Source of the DNA: a bacterium YEK0313
GTDB lineage: Bacteria > Pseudomonadota > Alphaproteobacteria > Rhizobiales > Phreatobacteraceae
NCBI GenBank assembly: GCA_000751295.2
Contig: CCMO02000002.1
Span: forward strand, 1-64,000
Length of the DNA stretch: 64,000 nt
Direction of reading: 5' to 3'
Notes under the pieces: model-generated
Database searches by the model: none
What the model saw: the letters and a program-made list of their open reading frames with translations, nothing else
Told to the model about the DNA's origin: nothing
Program-made: the position numbers and the translations under genes
Shown: one piece after another, positions 51,363 to 61,085 of the stretch
Numbering within the stretch: position 1 is the first letter of the stretch
Layout of the letters: each line of letters starts with the position of its first letter

Positions 51363-52967
51363 GGCAGTGCCTCCAGCCGGACGATGCGATCCATGCGGGC
51401 CGCCAGGACCGGGTCGTGCGTCGCGACGATGACGGTCCGTCCTGCGGCGATGGCCAGCAGGCCGTCGGCGACCGCGGCCGCCGTCGTCATGTCGAGATGG
51501 GCCGTCGGCTCGTCGGCAAGGACGAGATCGGCAGCCGGATCGGCGGCCGCACGGGCAAGAGCAAGCCGCAGCGTCTCGCCGCCCGACAGGCCGCTGCCGC
51601 CCTCGCCGATCGGGGTGCCGCCGCGGCTCGCCGCCAGGCCACCGAGCGTCACCGCGCTTAGCGCCGCGGCGATCTCGCCGGGCCCGATGCCGGACCGGCC
51701 GAGCGCGACATTGGCCCTGAGCGAGCCGGCAAAGATATGCGGCTTCTGGCCGATCCAGGCGATGCGCCGGCGCAGCGCCGCGGCCGAGGTCGAGGTCAGC
51801 GGCGTGCCGCCGATGGCGACGCTGCCGGCTTCGATCGGCGCGAGGCCGGCGATCAGCGCGAGCAGCGTCGACTTGCCGGAGCCGCTCGGGCCGAGCAGCG
51901 CCACGCGCTCTCCCGGCGCGACGGTCAGGTCGAAACCCGCGAGCGTTGCGCCGCGGCCGCCGGCATGGCCGAAACCGAGGCCGCGCACGGCAATCTCGGG
52001 CGGGCCGGGCCGGCGCGGTAGTGTGGCGGGCGCCTCGGCCGCGTCGGGCAGCCGCAGCCGGCCACCGCCCAGCTCGTCGAGCGCGGCGAGCGCCGCCAGC
52101 CCGGCGGCGCGGTCGTGCCAGACCGCGGACAATTCGCGCAGCGGCTCGAAAAAGGCCGGCGCCAGCAGCAGGATGAACAGGCCGCGGCCGAGGTCGAGCG
52201 AGCCGCCCCAGGCACCGAACGGCAGTTGCCCGAGGAGATGGAAGCCAACATAGACGGCGACCATGGCGACGCCCAGCGCCGCGAACAGTTCGAGCACCGC
52301 CGAGGAGAGAAAGGCGATGCGCAGCACCGCCATGGTGCGCTGGCGCAGGGTCTCGGCATTGGCGCGCAGCCGATGCGCGGTCAGGTCGACGGCGCCGAGC
52401 CCCCTGAGGGTGGCGAGCCCGCGCAGCCGGTCGAGCAGGAAGGCGTTCATGCCGCCGAGCTCGGCGAGCTGCGCCTCGCTCGCCGCCTTGGCGCGCCAGC
52501 CGATCAAGGCCATGAAGAGCGGGATCAGCGGTGCGGCGACGACGAGCACCAGGGCGGCCGCCCAGGACAGCGGCAGGACGACCGCCAGGATGACCAGCGG
52601 CACGACGGTCGCGCGCAGCCGTGCCGGCTGGAATTTCGAGAGATAGGCAAGAACCGCGTCGGCCTGTTCGGCGACGACGCTTGCCGCAAGGCCCGAGGCG
52701 GGGCGGCGGCTGTCGAGCGGCGAGCCGGCGGCGAGCGCCGCGAGCGCGGCCTGCCGAGGCCGCCGCGCCCTTCGCCATGGCGCCGACGGCATGGGCCAGG
52801 AGGGCGGCCTGCGGCAGCCAGACGAGCGATGCCGTGGCTTGCAGGACGGCGGCGCGGCGCAAGCCGGAAAGGGCCGCGGCATCGGCTGGGCGCGGTGCCG
52901 GACCGGCCCGGTCGTCCGGCGGGGAATTTTCGCGCTCGGCTGCGACAGGACCATGGACGACGCGCAT
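51359..52967 (-). pseudogene. cydD: Thiol reductant ABC exporter subunit CydD, disrupted near the N-terminus
   Basis: The 3' 1.4 kb reads a clear CydD: exporter helices, FMALIGWRAKAASEAQLAEL, GGMNAFLLDRLRGLATLRGL, then Walker A LGPSGSGKST, signature GLSGGETLRLALAR and Walker B LVLADEPTAHLD. Upstream of about 52755 that frame becomes Arg/Pro-rich. The matching N-terminus (AAVLQATASLVWLPQAALLA, first membrane helix) is in another frame, from ATG 52967 or GTG 53054. Even after joining, the second membrane helix and its cytoplasmic extension are absent, leaving about five helices. A deletion of roughly 100-200 bp that shifts the frame, or an assembly error, fits. Confidence 0.75.
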
Positions 52968-53040
52968 GGCGGCGTGTGCGCCGGCGCCGCCGCCCGCCGG
53001 GATCAGATCGAGGTCGGCCGTTCTGCCCCGGTCCACCGCG

Positions 53041-53613
53041 TCACCCCTTGTCACCGGAGCGCCTGCCGCGCCCGAGCGAGACGATCTTGTCCTTGGTCTC
53101 GAGCAGGCGGGTAACTTTGGCCCCGAGGGTGAGGAGCGTCGTCAGCCGCGCCGTCTCCAATTGCTTGATTTCGTCATACCAGTTGGTCAGCCGCTCGATC
53201 AATCCGTGCATTTCGGCCATTCGCGCCTGGGCATGGCGCTCGGTCTCGCTCGCCGGCTGCTGCATCAGGATCTCGCGCAGCACCGACAGGGTCGGGTCGA
53301 CCTCCCGCTTCTTGCGCTCCTCGGCGAGCGTCCGCAGGATCTGCCAGATATCGTCGGGCGTGGTGAAATAGTCGCGCCGGTCGCCCGGCAGGTGCTTCAG
53401 GAGCACCAGGTTCCAGGCCTGCAGCTCCTTCAGGCTCATCGAGACGTTGGAACGCGAAATGCCGAGCGCGGCGACGATGTCGTCGGCGCAGAGCGGCTGC
53501 GGCGAGACATAGAGCAGCGCATAGACCTGGCCGACGGTGCGATTGATGCCCCAGCGGCTGCCCATCTCACCGAAATGCAGCACGAAGGCCTGGATCAGCG
53601 GCGGCAGGTTCAC
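53041..53613 (-). CDS. GbsR/MarR-family transcriptional regulator
   Basis: I chose GTG 53613 (GAGG upstream; 190 residues) since the family normally starts just before PPLIQAFVLHFGEMGSRWGI, and because a near-perfect 30-bp palindrome lies 18 bp upstream of it. ATG 53703 is the in-frame alternative, with the palindrome inside the gene. The winged helix (about 40-100; LCADDIVAALGISRSNVSMS) and long C-terminal helices match GbsR-like proteins. It overlaps or abuts the start of cydD and leads the cyd operon, so it probably controls oxidase expression and itself. Confidence 0.88.
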   Translation of the reverse strand: MNLPPLIQAFVLHFGEMGSRWGINRTVGQVYALLYVSPQPLCADDIVAALGISRSNVSMSLKELQAWNLVLLKHLPGDRRDYFTTPDDIWQILRTLAEERKKREVDPTLSVLREILMQQPASETERHAQARMAEMHGLIERLTNWYDEIKQLETARLTTLLTLGAKVTRLLETKDKIVSLGRGRRSGDKG

Positions 53614-53630
53614 GAGCGCCTCGTCAATGT

Positions 53631-53660
53631 CTGAACTTTCAGAAATTTCTGAAAATTCAG
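53631..53660. promoter_or_regulatory. 30-bp palindrome, probable GbsR-type operator
   Basis: CTGAACTTTCAGAAA and TTTCTGAAAATTCAG form inverted repeats matching at 14 of 15 positions, with a perfect central 18-bp palindrome (53637-53654). The block is strikingly AT-rich for this genome. Its position just before GTG 53613 suggests autoregulation and control of the cyd operon. Confidence 0.75.
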
Positions 53661-53742
53661 TACACCGCGACGCGGCCTCGCGCCAAGCGGACAAAATGTC
53701 CAAGGGCGCCGCGCCGGCCAGAGTCCTCCGGCCGGCCGGCGA

Positions 53743-56700
53743 TCAACCGATGGTCATCAAGCTGGCATTGCCGCCGGCCGCCGCCGTGTTGGTGCTGACC
53801 GCGCGCTCGTTGAGGAGCCAGGCGAGCGGATAGTCCTCCGTGCCGGCGGCGAGATCGGTGCGCGACACGCCGAACACCTGCACGATGGGACCGTCGCGCT
53901 CGGCGAGCCGGGCGTTGAAGGCGCGCAGCGTGTCGCTGTCGCCCTCGAACAGCGCGGCCCCGATCGGCATGGCCGAGAGGTCGGCGACCGGCTGGATCAC
54001 CGGCTTCAGCTCCTTGGGCAGCGAGGCCTGGAGCGGCCCGAACAGCGTCTCGGCGCCGAGCACGGCGGCGCGGTTGCCGGTGGCGATCGCCGCGCCGATC
54101 TGCGCGATGAGGCCGGTTTCGGTCTCGGCGACGCAGAGCACCGTGCCGCGCCCTTCCAGCCGGTATAGATTGCGTTCGCCGACGGGCCCCGGCAGCTCGA
54201 CCACGGTCCCGGCCCGCGACTGCGCGCGATAGCGGGCAAAGCGTTCCGCGGCGTCCTTTGTGCCGCGCTTGGCGAGCCAGGCGGCGAAGGCGTCCGCTGC
54301 CGGCATGGGCTCGGCGGAAGCCGGCAGGGTTTCGCCGGCGGCCGGATAGCTCTGCACCAGCCGTCTCAGATAGAGCGGTCCGCCGGCCTTCGGCCCGGTG
54401 CCTGACAGGCCATGGCCGCCGAAGGGCTGCACGCCCACCACCGCGCCGATCATGTTGCGGTTGACGTAGATATTGCCGACCTCGACCCGGGTCGTGACGT
54501 GGGCGATGGTCTCGTCGATCCGGGTATGCAGGCCGAAGGTCAGGCCGTAGCCGGTGCGGTTGATGTCGGCGATCAGCGCGTCGAGATCCTGCCGGCGATA
54601 GCGCAGCACGTGCAGCACCGGGCCGAAGACCTCGCGTTCAAGCTCGGCGAGACTGCCGATCTCGATGATGGTCGGCGCCACGAAGATGCCGTTCCGGCAC
54701 GCCGGCGGCAGGTCCAGCGCCTGGACCTCGTGGCCCTTGGCCGCCATGGCCTCGATATGGCCGACGAGCCGTTCGCGCGCCTCGGCGCTGATGACCGGCC
54801 CGACATCGGTCGACAGCCGGTCGGGATTGCCGACGACGAGCTCGGCGAGCGCGCCCTTCAGCATGGTCAGGACATGATCGGCGACCTCTTCCTGGAGGCA
54901 GAGCACCCTGAGCGCCGAGCAGCGCTGGCCGGCCGAATCGAAGGCCGAGACAATGACGTCGCCGACGACCTGCTCGGCGAGCGCCGAGGAATCGACGATC
55001 AGCGCGTTCTGGCCGCCGGTTTCGGCGATCAGCGGGATCGGCCGGCCGTCCGGGCTGAGCCGCCCGGCGAGCTGGCGCTGGATGAGCCGCGCGACCTCGG
55101 TGGAGCCGGTGAACATGACGCCGCGCACGCGCGCATCGGCCACAAGGCTGGCGCCGACATCGCCCGCGCCCGGCAGGAGCTGCACCGCGCCCGCCCCGAT
55201 ACCGGCCTCGTGGAAGAGCCGCACCGCCTCGGCCGCGATCAGCGGCGTCTCCTCGGCGGGCTTGGCGAGAACCGTATTGCCGGCCGCCAGCGCCGCGGCG
55301 ACCTGGCCGGTGAAGATGGCCAGCGGGAAGTTCCAGGGGCTGATGCAGGCCACCGGGCCGAGCGGCCTGTGGCTGTCGTTGGAGAAGCCGTTCCTGAGCT
55401 CGGTTGCGTAATAGCGCAGGAAATCGACCGCCTCGCGCACCTCGCCGACCGCGTTCGGCAGCGACTTGCCGGCCTCGCGCACGATCAGCCCGATCAACAC
55501 GGGCATGCGCGCCTCCAGGAGGTTGGCCGCGCGATCGAGGCAGGCCGCCCGCTCCTCGGGCGGGGTCGCTGCCCAGATCGGTCCGGCCGCGACCGCCTGG
55601 GCGAGCGCCGCCTCGACATCGGCGGGGGTCGCATCGACGACATGCCCGACCACGTCCCTGAGATCGGCCGGGTTGAGCACGGCACGCTCGGCTCCGTCGC
55701 TCGCCCGGCCGCCGATGTCGGCAGGCGCCGCGCGCCACGGCTCCGCCGCGTTGACGAGGAGGGCGGCGGAGAGCGATGCTAGCCTTTGCTCGTTCGACAG
55801 GTCGATGCCGGTGGAATTGGCGCGGGCCGCGCCGAACAGGTCGGACGGCAAGGCGATCTTGTCGTGCGGGGCGCCGAGCGGGGTGATGGCGCGGGCAAGA
55901 TCGGCCGGCTCGGCGATCAGCTCGTCGACCGGCAGCGAGAGATCGGCGATGCGGTTGACGAAGGAGGTATTGGCGCCGTTTTCGAGCAGGCGCCGCACCA
56001 GATAGGCCAGCAATGTCTCATGGGTGCCGACCGGCGCATAGATGCGGCACGGCCGGTTCAGCTTGTCGCGCCCGACCACCTCCTCGTAGAGCGGCTCGCC
56101 CATGCCGTGCAGGCACTGGAATTCGTACTGGCCGGCATAGAAGTTCTCGCCCGCCATGGTGTGGATGGCTGCCAGCGTATGGGCATTGTGCGTGGCGAAC
56201 TGCGGGAACAGCGCGTCGGGAACGGCCAGCATCTTGCGGGCGCAGGCGAGATAGGAAAGGTCGGTATAGACCTTGCGCGTGAAGACCGGGAAGCCTTCGA
56301 GGCCATCGAGCTGGGCGCGCTTGATCTCGCTGTCCCAATAGGCGCCCTTGACCAGGCGCACCATCAGCCGGCGGCCGCTGCGCCGGGCCAGATCGATCAG
56401 ATAGTCGATCACGAAGGGCGCACGCTTCTGGTAGCCCTGGACGACGAAGCCGATGCCGTTCCAGCCGGCGAGTTCGGCGTCGAAGCAGATCGCCTCCAGC
56501 AGGTCGAGCGACAGTTCCAGCCGGTCGGCCTCCTCCGCGTCGATATTGAGGCCGATGTCATAGTGCCGGGCGAGCACGGCGAGCGCCTTCACCCGCGGCA
56601 GCAGCTCGGCCATGACCCTGTCGCGCTGGGCCCGCTGGTAGCGCGGATGCAGCGCCGACAGCTTGATCGAAATGCCCGGGCCTTCGTAGATGCCGCGGCC

Positions 56701-57621
56701 GCCGGCGGCCTTGCCGATGGCATGGATGGCCTGGGTGTAGTCGGCATAATAGCGCTCGGCATCGCGGGCGGTCATCGCCGCCTCGCCGAGCATGTCATAG
56801 GAATAGCGGAAGCCTTTCGCCTCCATCCGCCGGCTGTTGGCCAGCGCTTCGCCGATGGTCTGGCCGGTGACGAACTGCTCGCCCATCATGCGCATGGCCA
56901 TATCGACGCCCTTGCGAATGACCGGCTCGCCGCTGCGGCCGATGAGGCGCGTCAGCGCCGACGACAGTCCGGCCTCGCTCGAGGTCGCGGTGAGCTTGCC
57001 GGTAATGACCAGGCCCCAGGTCGCGGCATTGACGAAGACCGAGGCGCTGTGGCCGAGATGGGCCTTCCAGTCGCCATGGCTGATCTTGTCGCGGATCAGC
57101 GCATCGCGCGTCGCGCGGTCGGGAATGCGCAGCAGCGCCTCGGCGAGGCACATCAGCGCGACGCCCTCCTGGCTCGACAGCGCGTATTCGTGGATCAGCC
57201 CCTCGACGCCGCCGCGCTCGCCCTTGGCGCGCAGGGCCTCGACCAGCTTGCGCGCGAGCGCCTGCGTCGCCTTCAGGCGCGGTTCGCTCATGGCGGCCTC
57301 GGCGAGCAGCACTGGCACGCATTCCTGCTCCGGCCGGCGATAGGCGGCGGTGATCTTGGCGCGCAGCACGCTCTGCGGCTGGACGCCCTGGGCGAAGGCG
57401 AGGAAGGGCAGCGGCTGGGCGGGCTCAGCCTCGGCCTCTCCCGCCGCACCGGCGCCCCCCGAGAACGCCGCGAGCGGCTCGCCGCGGTCGAGATGTTCGA
57501 GCACCGACAGGATCGAGTGCTTGATCAGGGCGTGCGGCGAGCGTCCCTGCGCTTCCGCCGCGGCCCTCAATCGGTTGCGCAGATCCTCATCGATCTTTAC
57601 GCCGATCGTCGTATTGGCCAT
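53743..57621 (-). CDS. putA: Trifunctional PutA: proline dehydrogenase, P5C dehydrogenase, RHH repressor
   Basis: The 1292-residue protein starts with a ribbon-helix-helix DNA-binding domain (about 1-48, TTIGVKIDEDLRNRLRAAAE). A FAD proline dehydrogenase barrel follows (about 180-510; ISIKLSALHPRYQRAQ and RLVKGAYWDSEIKRAQ), then a P5C dehydrogenase (about 600-1050; FTGSTEVARLIQR, ETGGQNALIVDSS, catalytic Cys near 902 in AGQRCSALR) and a C-terminal ALDH-like dimer flap. It oxidises proline to glutamate on the inner membrane, with substrate channelling. The RHH domain and three upstream GTTGC-type sites imply autorepression relieved by proline. Confidence 0.97.
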   Translation of the reverse strand: MANTTIGVKIDEDLRNRLRAAAEAQGRSPHALIKHSILSVLEHLDRGEPLAAFSGGAGAAGEAEAEPAQPLPFLAFAQGVQPQSVLRAKITAAYRRPEQECVPVLLAEAAMSEPRLKATQALARKLVEALRAKGERGGVEGLIHEYALSSQEGVALMCLAEALLRIPDRATRDALIRDKISHGDWKAHLGHSASVFVNAATWGLVITGKLTATSSEAGLSSALTRLIGRSGEPVIRKGVDMAMRMMGEQFVTGQTIGEALANSRRMEAKGFRYSYDMLGEAAMTARDAERYYADYTQAIHAIGKAAGGRGIYEGPGISIKLSALHPRYQRAQRDRVMAELLPRVKALAVLARHYDIGLNIDAEEADRLELSLDLLEAICFDAELAGWNGIGFVVQGYQKRAPFVIDYLIDLARRSGRRLMVRLVKGAYWDSEIKRAQLDGLEGFPVFTRKVYTDLSYLACARKMLAVPDALFPQFATHNAHTLAAIHTMAGENFYAGQYEFQCLHGMGEPLYEEVVGRDKLNRPCRIYAPVGTHETLLAYLVRRLLENGANTSFVNRIADLSLPVDELIAEPADLARAITPLGAPHDKIALPSDLFGAARANSTGIDLSNEQRLASLSAALLVNAAEPWRAAPADIGGRASDGAERAVLNPADLRDVVGHVVDATPADVEAALAQAVAAGPIWAATPPEERAACLDRAANLLEARMPVLIGLIVREAGKSLPNAVGEVREAVDFLRYYATELRNGFSNDSHRPLGPVACISPWNFPLAIFTGQVAAALAAGNTVLAKPAEETPLIAAEAVRLFHEAGIGAGAVQLLPGAGDVGASLVADARVRGVMFTGSTEVARLIQRQLAGRLSPDGRPIPLIAETGGQNALIVDSSALAEQVVGDVIVSAFDSAGQRCSALRVLCLQEEVADHVLTMLKGALAELVVGNPDRLSTDVGPVISAEARERLVGHIEAMAAKGHEVQALDLPPACRNGIFVAPTIIEIGSLAELEREVFGPVLHVLRYRRQDLDALIADINRTGYGLTFGLHTRIDETIAHVTTRVEVGNIYVNRNMIGAVVGVQPFGGHGLSGTGPKAGGPLYLRRLVQSYPAAGETLPASAEPMPAADAFAAWLAKRGTKDAAERFARYRAQSRAGTVVELPGPVGERNLYRLEGRGTVLCVAETETGLIAQIGAAIATGNRAAVLGAETLFGPLQASLPKELKPVIQPVADLSAMPIGAALFEGDSDTLRAFNARLAERDGPIVQVFGVSRTDLAAGTEDYPLAWLLNERAVSTNTAAAGGNASLMTIG

Positions 57622-57644
57622 GGCCGCGCTCCGGGAAAGGGATT

Positions 57645-57708
57645 GGTTGCACCATCGCTACCACTACCATACAGAAAGGCGCAACCCGAAAAACAAAAAG
57701 GCGCAACC
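57645..57708. promoter_or_regulatory. Three PutA operator-like sites
   Basis: GGTTGCACC (57645-57653) and two copies of GGCGCAACC (57678-57686 and 57700-57708), the reverse complement of GGTTGCGCC, lie 24-87 bp upstream of putA. The two direct copies are 22 bp apart, about two helical turns. The E. coli PutA RHH domain recognises GTTGCA. The rest of the putA-ggt gap up to 57906 shows nothing further. Confidence 0.7.
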
Positions 57709-57906
57709 CGCACTCCGATAAAGGCCAACCGCGAGCGCGGCGCGCCAGGATCCGGCCCACACGGCCTCGCTCTCCCGCCGGTCTCGTCTGCGGCCCCCGC
57801 CATTGTCGCGGCAGGCGGTTCTTGCCAAGCTCCCGGCGGCGGTGGCGTCGGCAGGCGCGACGACACGCTGCGCCGGGCTTCGCCGGACGAGAATTTCCGC
57901 TTCTCC

Positions 57907-59574
57907 ATGCAACGCTGGCGCTGGCCGCCCGGCCGCCCTTCGGAGGCAATGATGGCAAACGACAACGCGATGGTGGTGGCCGCCCAGCCCGAGGCGGCCG
58001 AAGCGGGCGCGGTCATGCTGATGCGCGGCGGCAACGCGGTCGACGCCGCTGTCGCCGCCGCCCTGGTCCAGACCGTGGTCGACCCGCTCATGTGCGGCAT
58101 AGCGGGCTTCGGCAGCATGGGCCTCTACCTGCCCGGCATCCGCCACGACTACATCGACTTCCACGCGCCCGCGCCGCTGAAGGCGTCGCCCACCATGTGG
58201 CAGGACCTCATCGAAGGCGAGACGCGCGACGGCTTCGGCTTCATCCTGAAGGGCGGCGTCAACGACGTCGGCTATGGCTCGATCGCCGTGCCGGCGACGC
58301 TGAAGGCGCTCGACCTTGCCCATCGCAGCCACGGCCGGCTGCCCTGGGCCGAGGTGCTCGAGCCCGCGATCCGCTTCGCCGAGGAGGGCTGGCTGGTGCG
58401 GCCCGCGGTCGCCTCGTTCTGGAGCGACGAGGGCAGCATGGGCCGCGCGTCGAACCAGGACCGGGTCAGTTTCACCGCCGCCGGGCGCGCCCTCTACCAG
58501 CGCCCCGACGGTTCGCCGAAACGGCTCGGCGAACTGATCCGCAACGCCGACTACGGCCGCGTGCTCAGACGGATCGCCGAAGCCGGCTCCGAGGATTTCT
58601 ATACCGGCGAGATCGGCCGGCGCATCGCGGCCGACATGCGGGCGCACGATGCCCTGCTTTCCGCCGATGACCTCGCAGCCTTCGCGCCGAGCCGGCAAAC
58701 GCCGCTCGAAGGCAGCTATCGCGGCCGCCGGATCACCACCAATCAGCCGCCCGGCGGCGGCATCATGCTGATCCAGATGCTCAACATCCTGGAGAATTTC
58801 GACCTGAAGGCGCTCGGCCACAATTCGCCGGACTATATCCGCATCGTCTGCGAGGCGATGAAGCGCTCGACTGTCGACAAGGACCGTCATGTCGGCGATC
58901 CGCGCTTCGTCGAGATCCCGGTCGAGCGGATCATCTCGAAGCGTGACGCCCGCGAGGCCGCGGCCGAGATCAGGGCCGGGGTGAAGGCCCATGTCACCCG
59001 CTACCAGGCCTCGGGCGTGCCGAAGGACACGACCCATGTCGGCGTGATCGACCCGCAGGGCAACTGCGTGACGCTCACCCATTCGCTCGGCATGCCCTCC
59101 GGGGTCATCACCGAGGGGCTGGGCTTCATGTACAATGGCTGCATGGGCGTGTTCGACCCTAGGCCGGGCCGGGCCGGCAGCATCGCCCCGGGCAAGAGCC
59201 GGTTCAGCGCGATGTGCCCGACCATCGTCTTCAACGGCGACAGGGTCGAACTCGTCATCGGCGCGCCCGGCGGCACGCAGATCGTCATGGGCGTGCTGCA
59301 GGCGATCCTGAACGTCGTCGATTTCGGCATGACCATGGCCGAGGCCGTCAGCGCGCCGCGCTTCTCGGCCACCAGCAACGCGATCGACGTGACCAACCGC
59401 ATTCCGCGCTGGACCACCGATGCGCTCGAAGCCATGGGCTACGAAGTGATCCGCAACCCGATGAGCCACTATTTCGGCGTCGTCCACGGCATCCGCGTGA
59501 CGCCCGACGGCCGGCTCGAAGGCGGTGCCGACCCCGGCCGCGACGGCGTCGCCTACGGCATCCGGGTCGGCTGA
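57907..59574 (+). CDS. ggt: Gamma-glutamyltransferase family protein
   Basis: ATG 57907 gives 555 residues; ATG 57952, with GGAGG close by, is an alternative. The family pattern is RGGNAVDAAVAAALVQTVVDPLMCGIAGFGSMGLY, a linker and the autoprocessing site KDTTHVGVID with nucleophile Thr375 that becomes the N-terminus of the small subunit, then GGTQIVMGVLQAILN. No signal peptide is seen, so it is probably a cytoplasmic GGT-like acylase or hydrolase rather than the periplasmic glutathione enzyme. Divergent from putA, both feeding glutamate pools (inference). Confidence 0.9.
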   Translation: MQRWRWPPGRPSEAMMANDNAMVVAAQPEAAEAGAVMLMRGGNAVDAAVAAALVQTVVDPLMCGIAGFGSMGLYLPGIRHDYIDFHAPAPLKASPTMWQDLIEGETRDGFGFILKGGVNDVGYGSIAVPATLKALDLAHRSHGRLPWAEVLEPAIRFAEEGWLVRPAVASFWSDEGSMGRASNQDRVSFTAAGRALYQRPDGSPKRLGELIRNADYGRVLRRIAEAGSEDFYTGEIGRRIAADMRAHDALLSADDLAAFAPSRQTPLEGSYRGRRITTNQPPGGGIMLIQMLNILENFDLKALGHNSPDYIRIVCEAMKRSTVDKDRHVGDPRFVEIPVERIISKRDAREAAAEIRAGVKAHVTRYQASGVPKDTTHVGVIDPQGNCVTLTHSLGMPSGVITEGLGFMYNGCMGVFDPRPGRAGSIAPGKSRFSAMCPTIVFNGDRVELVIGAPGGTQIVMGVLQAILNVVDFGMTMAEAVSAPRFSATSNAIDVTNRIPRWTTDALEAMGYEVIRNPMSHYFGVVHGIRVTPDGRLEGGADPGRDGVAYGIRVG

Positions 59575-59611
59575 CAGCTCGTCCCTCTCCTCGGCCGATC
59601 GACGAAGCCTC

Positions 59612-59643
59612 TTGACATCATCGCCATTTAGATCGTTCTAAAT
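59612..59643 (+). promoter_or_regulatory. Promoter with 18-bp palindromic operator (SDR operon)
   Basis: TTGACA (59612-59617) and TTCTAA (59636-59641) form a -35/-10 pair with an 18-bp spacer. ATTTAGA-TCGT-TCTAAAT (59626-59643) is a perfect inverted repeat covering the -10. A related sequence lies at 61086-61103. Confidence 0.65.
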
Positions 59644-59696
59644 TGCGACAAACCAATGTCGGCGACACAGGTCGGACCAAGGACAGGGAGAACACC

Positions 59697-60467
59697 ATGC
59701 GCAACGAAGCCCCGGTCGCCTTCGTGACCGGAGCCGGCCGGGGTATCGGCCGGGCCATTGCCCGTGCGCTCGCGGCCAAGGGCTTCCGCCTCGTCGCGAA
59801 CGACCTTGCGAGCTCGCCCGATCTCGATGCGACGGTGGCGGATCTGCGCAGGGGCGGCGCGGACGTCGCCGCGGTGCCCGGGGATATCGCCGACCTCGCG
59901 GACCACGGCCGGCTGGTCGACGCCGCCTGGACCGCCTTCGGCCGGATCGACTGCCTCGTCAACAACGCCGGCATTTCGGTGAAGACGCGCGGTGACATCT
60001 TCGACGTCTCGCCCGAGAGTTTCGACCGGCTGATCGGCACCAATCTGCGCGGCCCGTTCTTCCTGACCCAGACGGTCGCAAGGCGCATGGTCGACACGTC
60101 GAGCCCCGCCTTCCGCAGCCTCATCACCATCTCCTCGATGAATGCCGAGGCCGCCTCCCCGGACCGTGCCGAATATTGCATCTCCAAGATCGGGCTCAGC
60201 ATGATGAGCCGTGTCTACGCGCTGCGTCTCGCCGCCGAAGGCATCCATGCCTACGAGATACGGCCCGGCGTCATCCGCACCGACATGACCGCGGTCGCGC
60301 GCGAGCGCTACGATCGCATGTTCGCCGAAGGTTTTGCGCCGATCGCGCGCTGGGGCGAGCCGGACGACGTCGGCGCCGCCGTTGCGGCCCTGGCGAGCGG
60401 CGCCCTCGCCTATACGACCGGCGAGGTGATCCATGTCGACGGCGGCCTGTCGGTCGCCAAGCTCTGA
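59697..60467 (+). CDS. SDR-family oxidoreductase (3-ketoacyl reductase-like)
   Basis: ATG 59697 (CAGGGAG upstream) gives 256 residues. Features: TGAGRGIGRAIARAL, VNNAGIS, catalytic Ser in ITISSMNAEAA and the EYCISK Tyr/Lys site. Close in form to 3-oxoacyl reductases and sugar dehydrogenases that use NAD(P). It is followed 12 bp later by a MaoC hydratase, so a reduction/dehydration pair on an acyl or sugar-like substrate is possible. Controlled by the palindromic promoter upstream. Confidence 0.92.
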   Translation: MRNEAPVAFVTGAGRGIGRAIARALAAKGFRLVANDLASSPDLDATVADLRRGGADVAAVPGDIADLADHGRLVDAAWTAFGRIDCLVNNAGISVKTRGDIFDVSPESFDRLIGTNLRGPFFLTQTVARRMVDTSSPAFRSLITISSMNAEAASPDRAEYCISKIGLSMMSRVYALRLAAEGIHAYEIRPGVIRTDMTAVARERYDRMFAEGFAPIARWGEPDDVGAAVAALASGALAYTTGEVIHVDGGLSVAKL

Positions 60468-60479
60468 AGGAACCTATCC

Positions 60480-60971
60480 GTGACGGAGCACACCACCGAC
60501 GGCGGACGCCTGCTTGCGCCGGGCGAATACTGGTTCGAGGATCTGGCCGTGGGCGATCATTATCGCACCGGGCACATCGTTATCACCGATGCCCACATCG
60601 TCGGCTTCGCCGGCCTGTCGGGGGATTTCTTCGACCTGCACATGGACGATGAATTCGCCCGCGCCCAGGGATTCGAAGGCCGGGTCGCCCACGGCCTTCT
60701 CGGCCTGGCCCTCGCCGACGGCCTGAAGAACCGCTCCTCCGTGCGCATCATGGCGGTCGCCTCCATGGGCTGGAACTGGAACTTCAAGGGCCCGATCCTC
60801 GCCGGCGACCGGATCGGCGTCGAGGTGCGCGTCAAGGCGCTGAGGCTCACCTCGAAAGGCGGACGCGGGCTGACGACGCTGCATTTCTCCGTCACCAACC
60901 AGCACGGCGCCGTGGTTCAGGACGGCGAGACGGGCCTGCTCACCAGGCTGCGGCCCAAACCCGACGCATGA
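60480..60971 (+). CDS. MaoC-family dehydratase
   Basis: GTG start at 60480 with GAAGGAACC upstream; 163 residues. It is a single hot-dog fold with the hydratase motif: GLSGDFFDLHMDDEFARAQG (catalytic Asp) and GRVAHGLLGLALADG (catalytic His). Members hydrate enoyl thioesters or dehydrate hydroxyacyl compounds. It lies in an operon with the upstream SDR. The substrate is not evident. Confidence 0.92.
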   Translation: MTEHTTDGGRLLAPGEYWFEDLAVGDHYRTGHIVITDAHIVGFAGLSGDFFDLHMDDEFARAQGFEGRVAHGLLGLALADGLKNRSSVRIMAVASMGWNWNFKGPILAGDRIGVEVRVKALRLTSKGGRGLTTLHFSVTNQHGAVVQDGETGLLTRLRPKPDA

Positions 60972-61085
60972 GGCATGCAGACCGGCGCCGGCGGCGCCGG
61001 CCGCTGCGGATTGACGGCACCGGCCGCCCGACGCACAGTTCGCAGCCGGCGCGGAACGCCACGAGACGGGAGTTGCCTGCGTCGG

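Noticed and set aside
54412..57900. Long plus-strand frames over putA, including the apparent upstream extension of ggt
   Set aside because: Shadow of putA; GGT homology begins only at about 57907.
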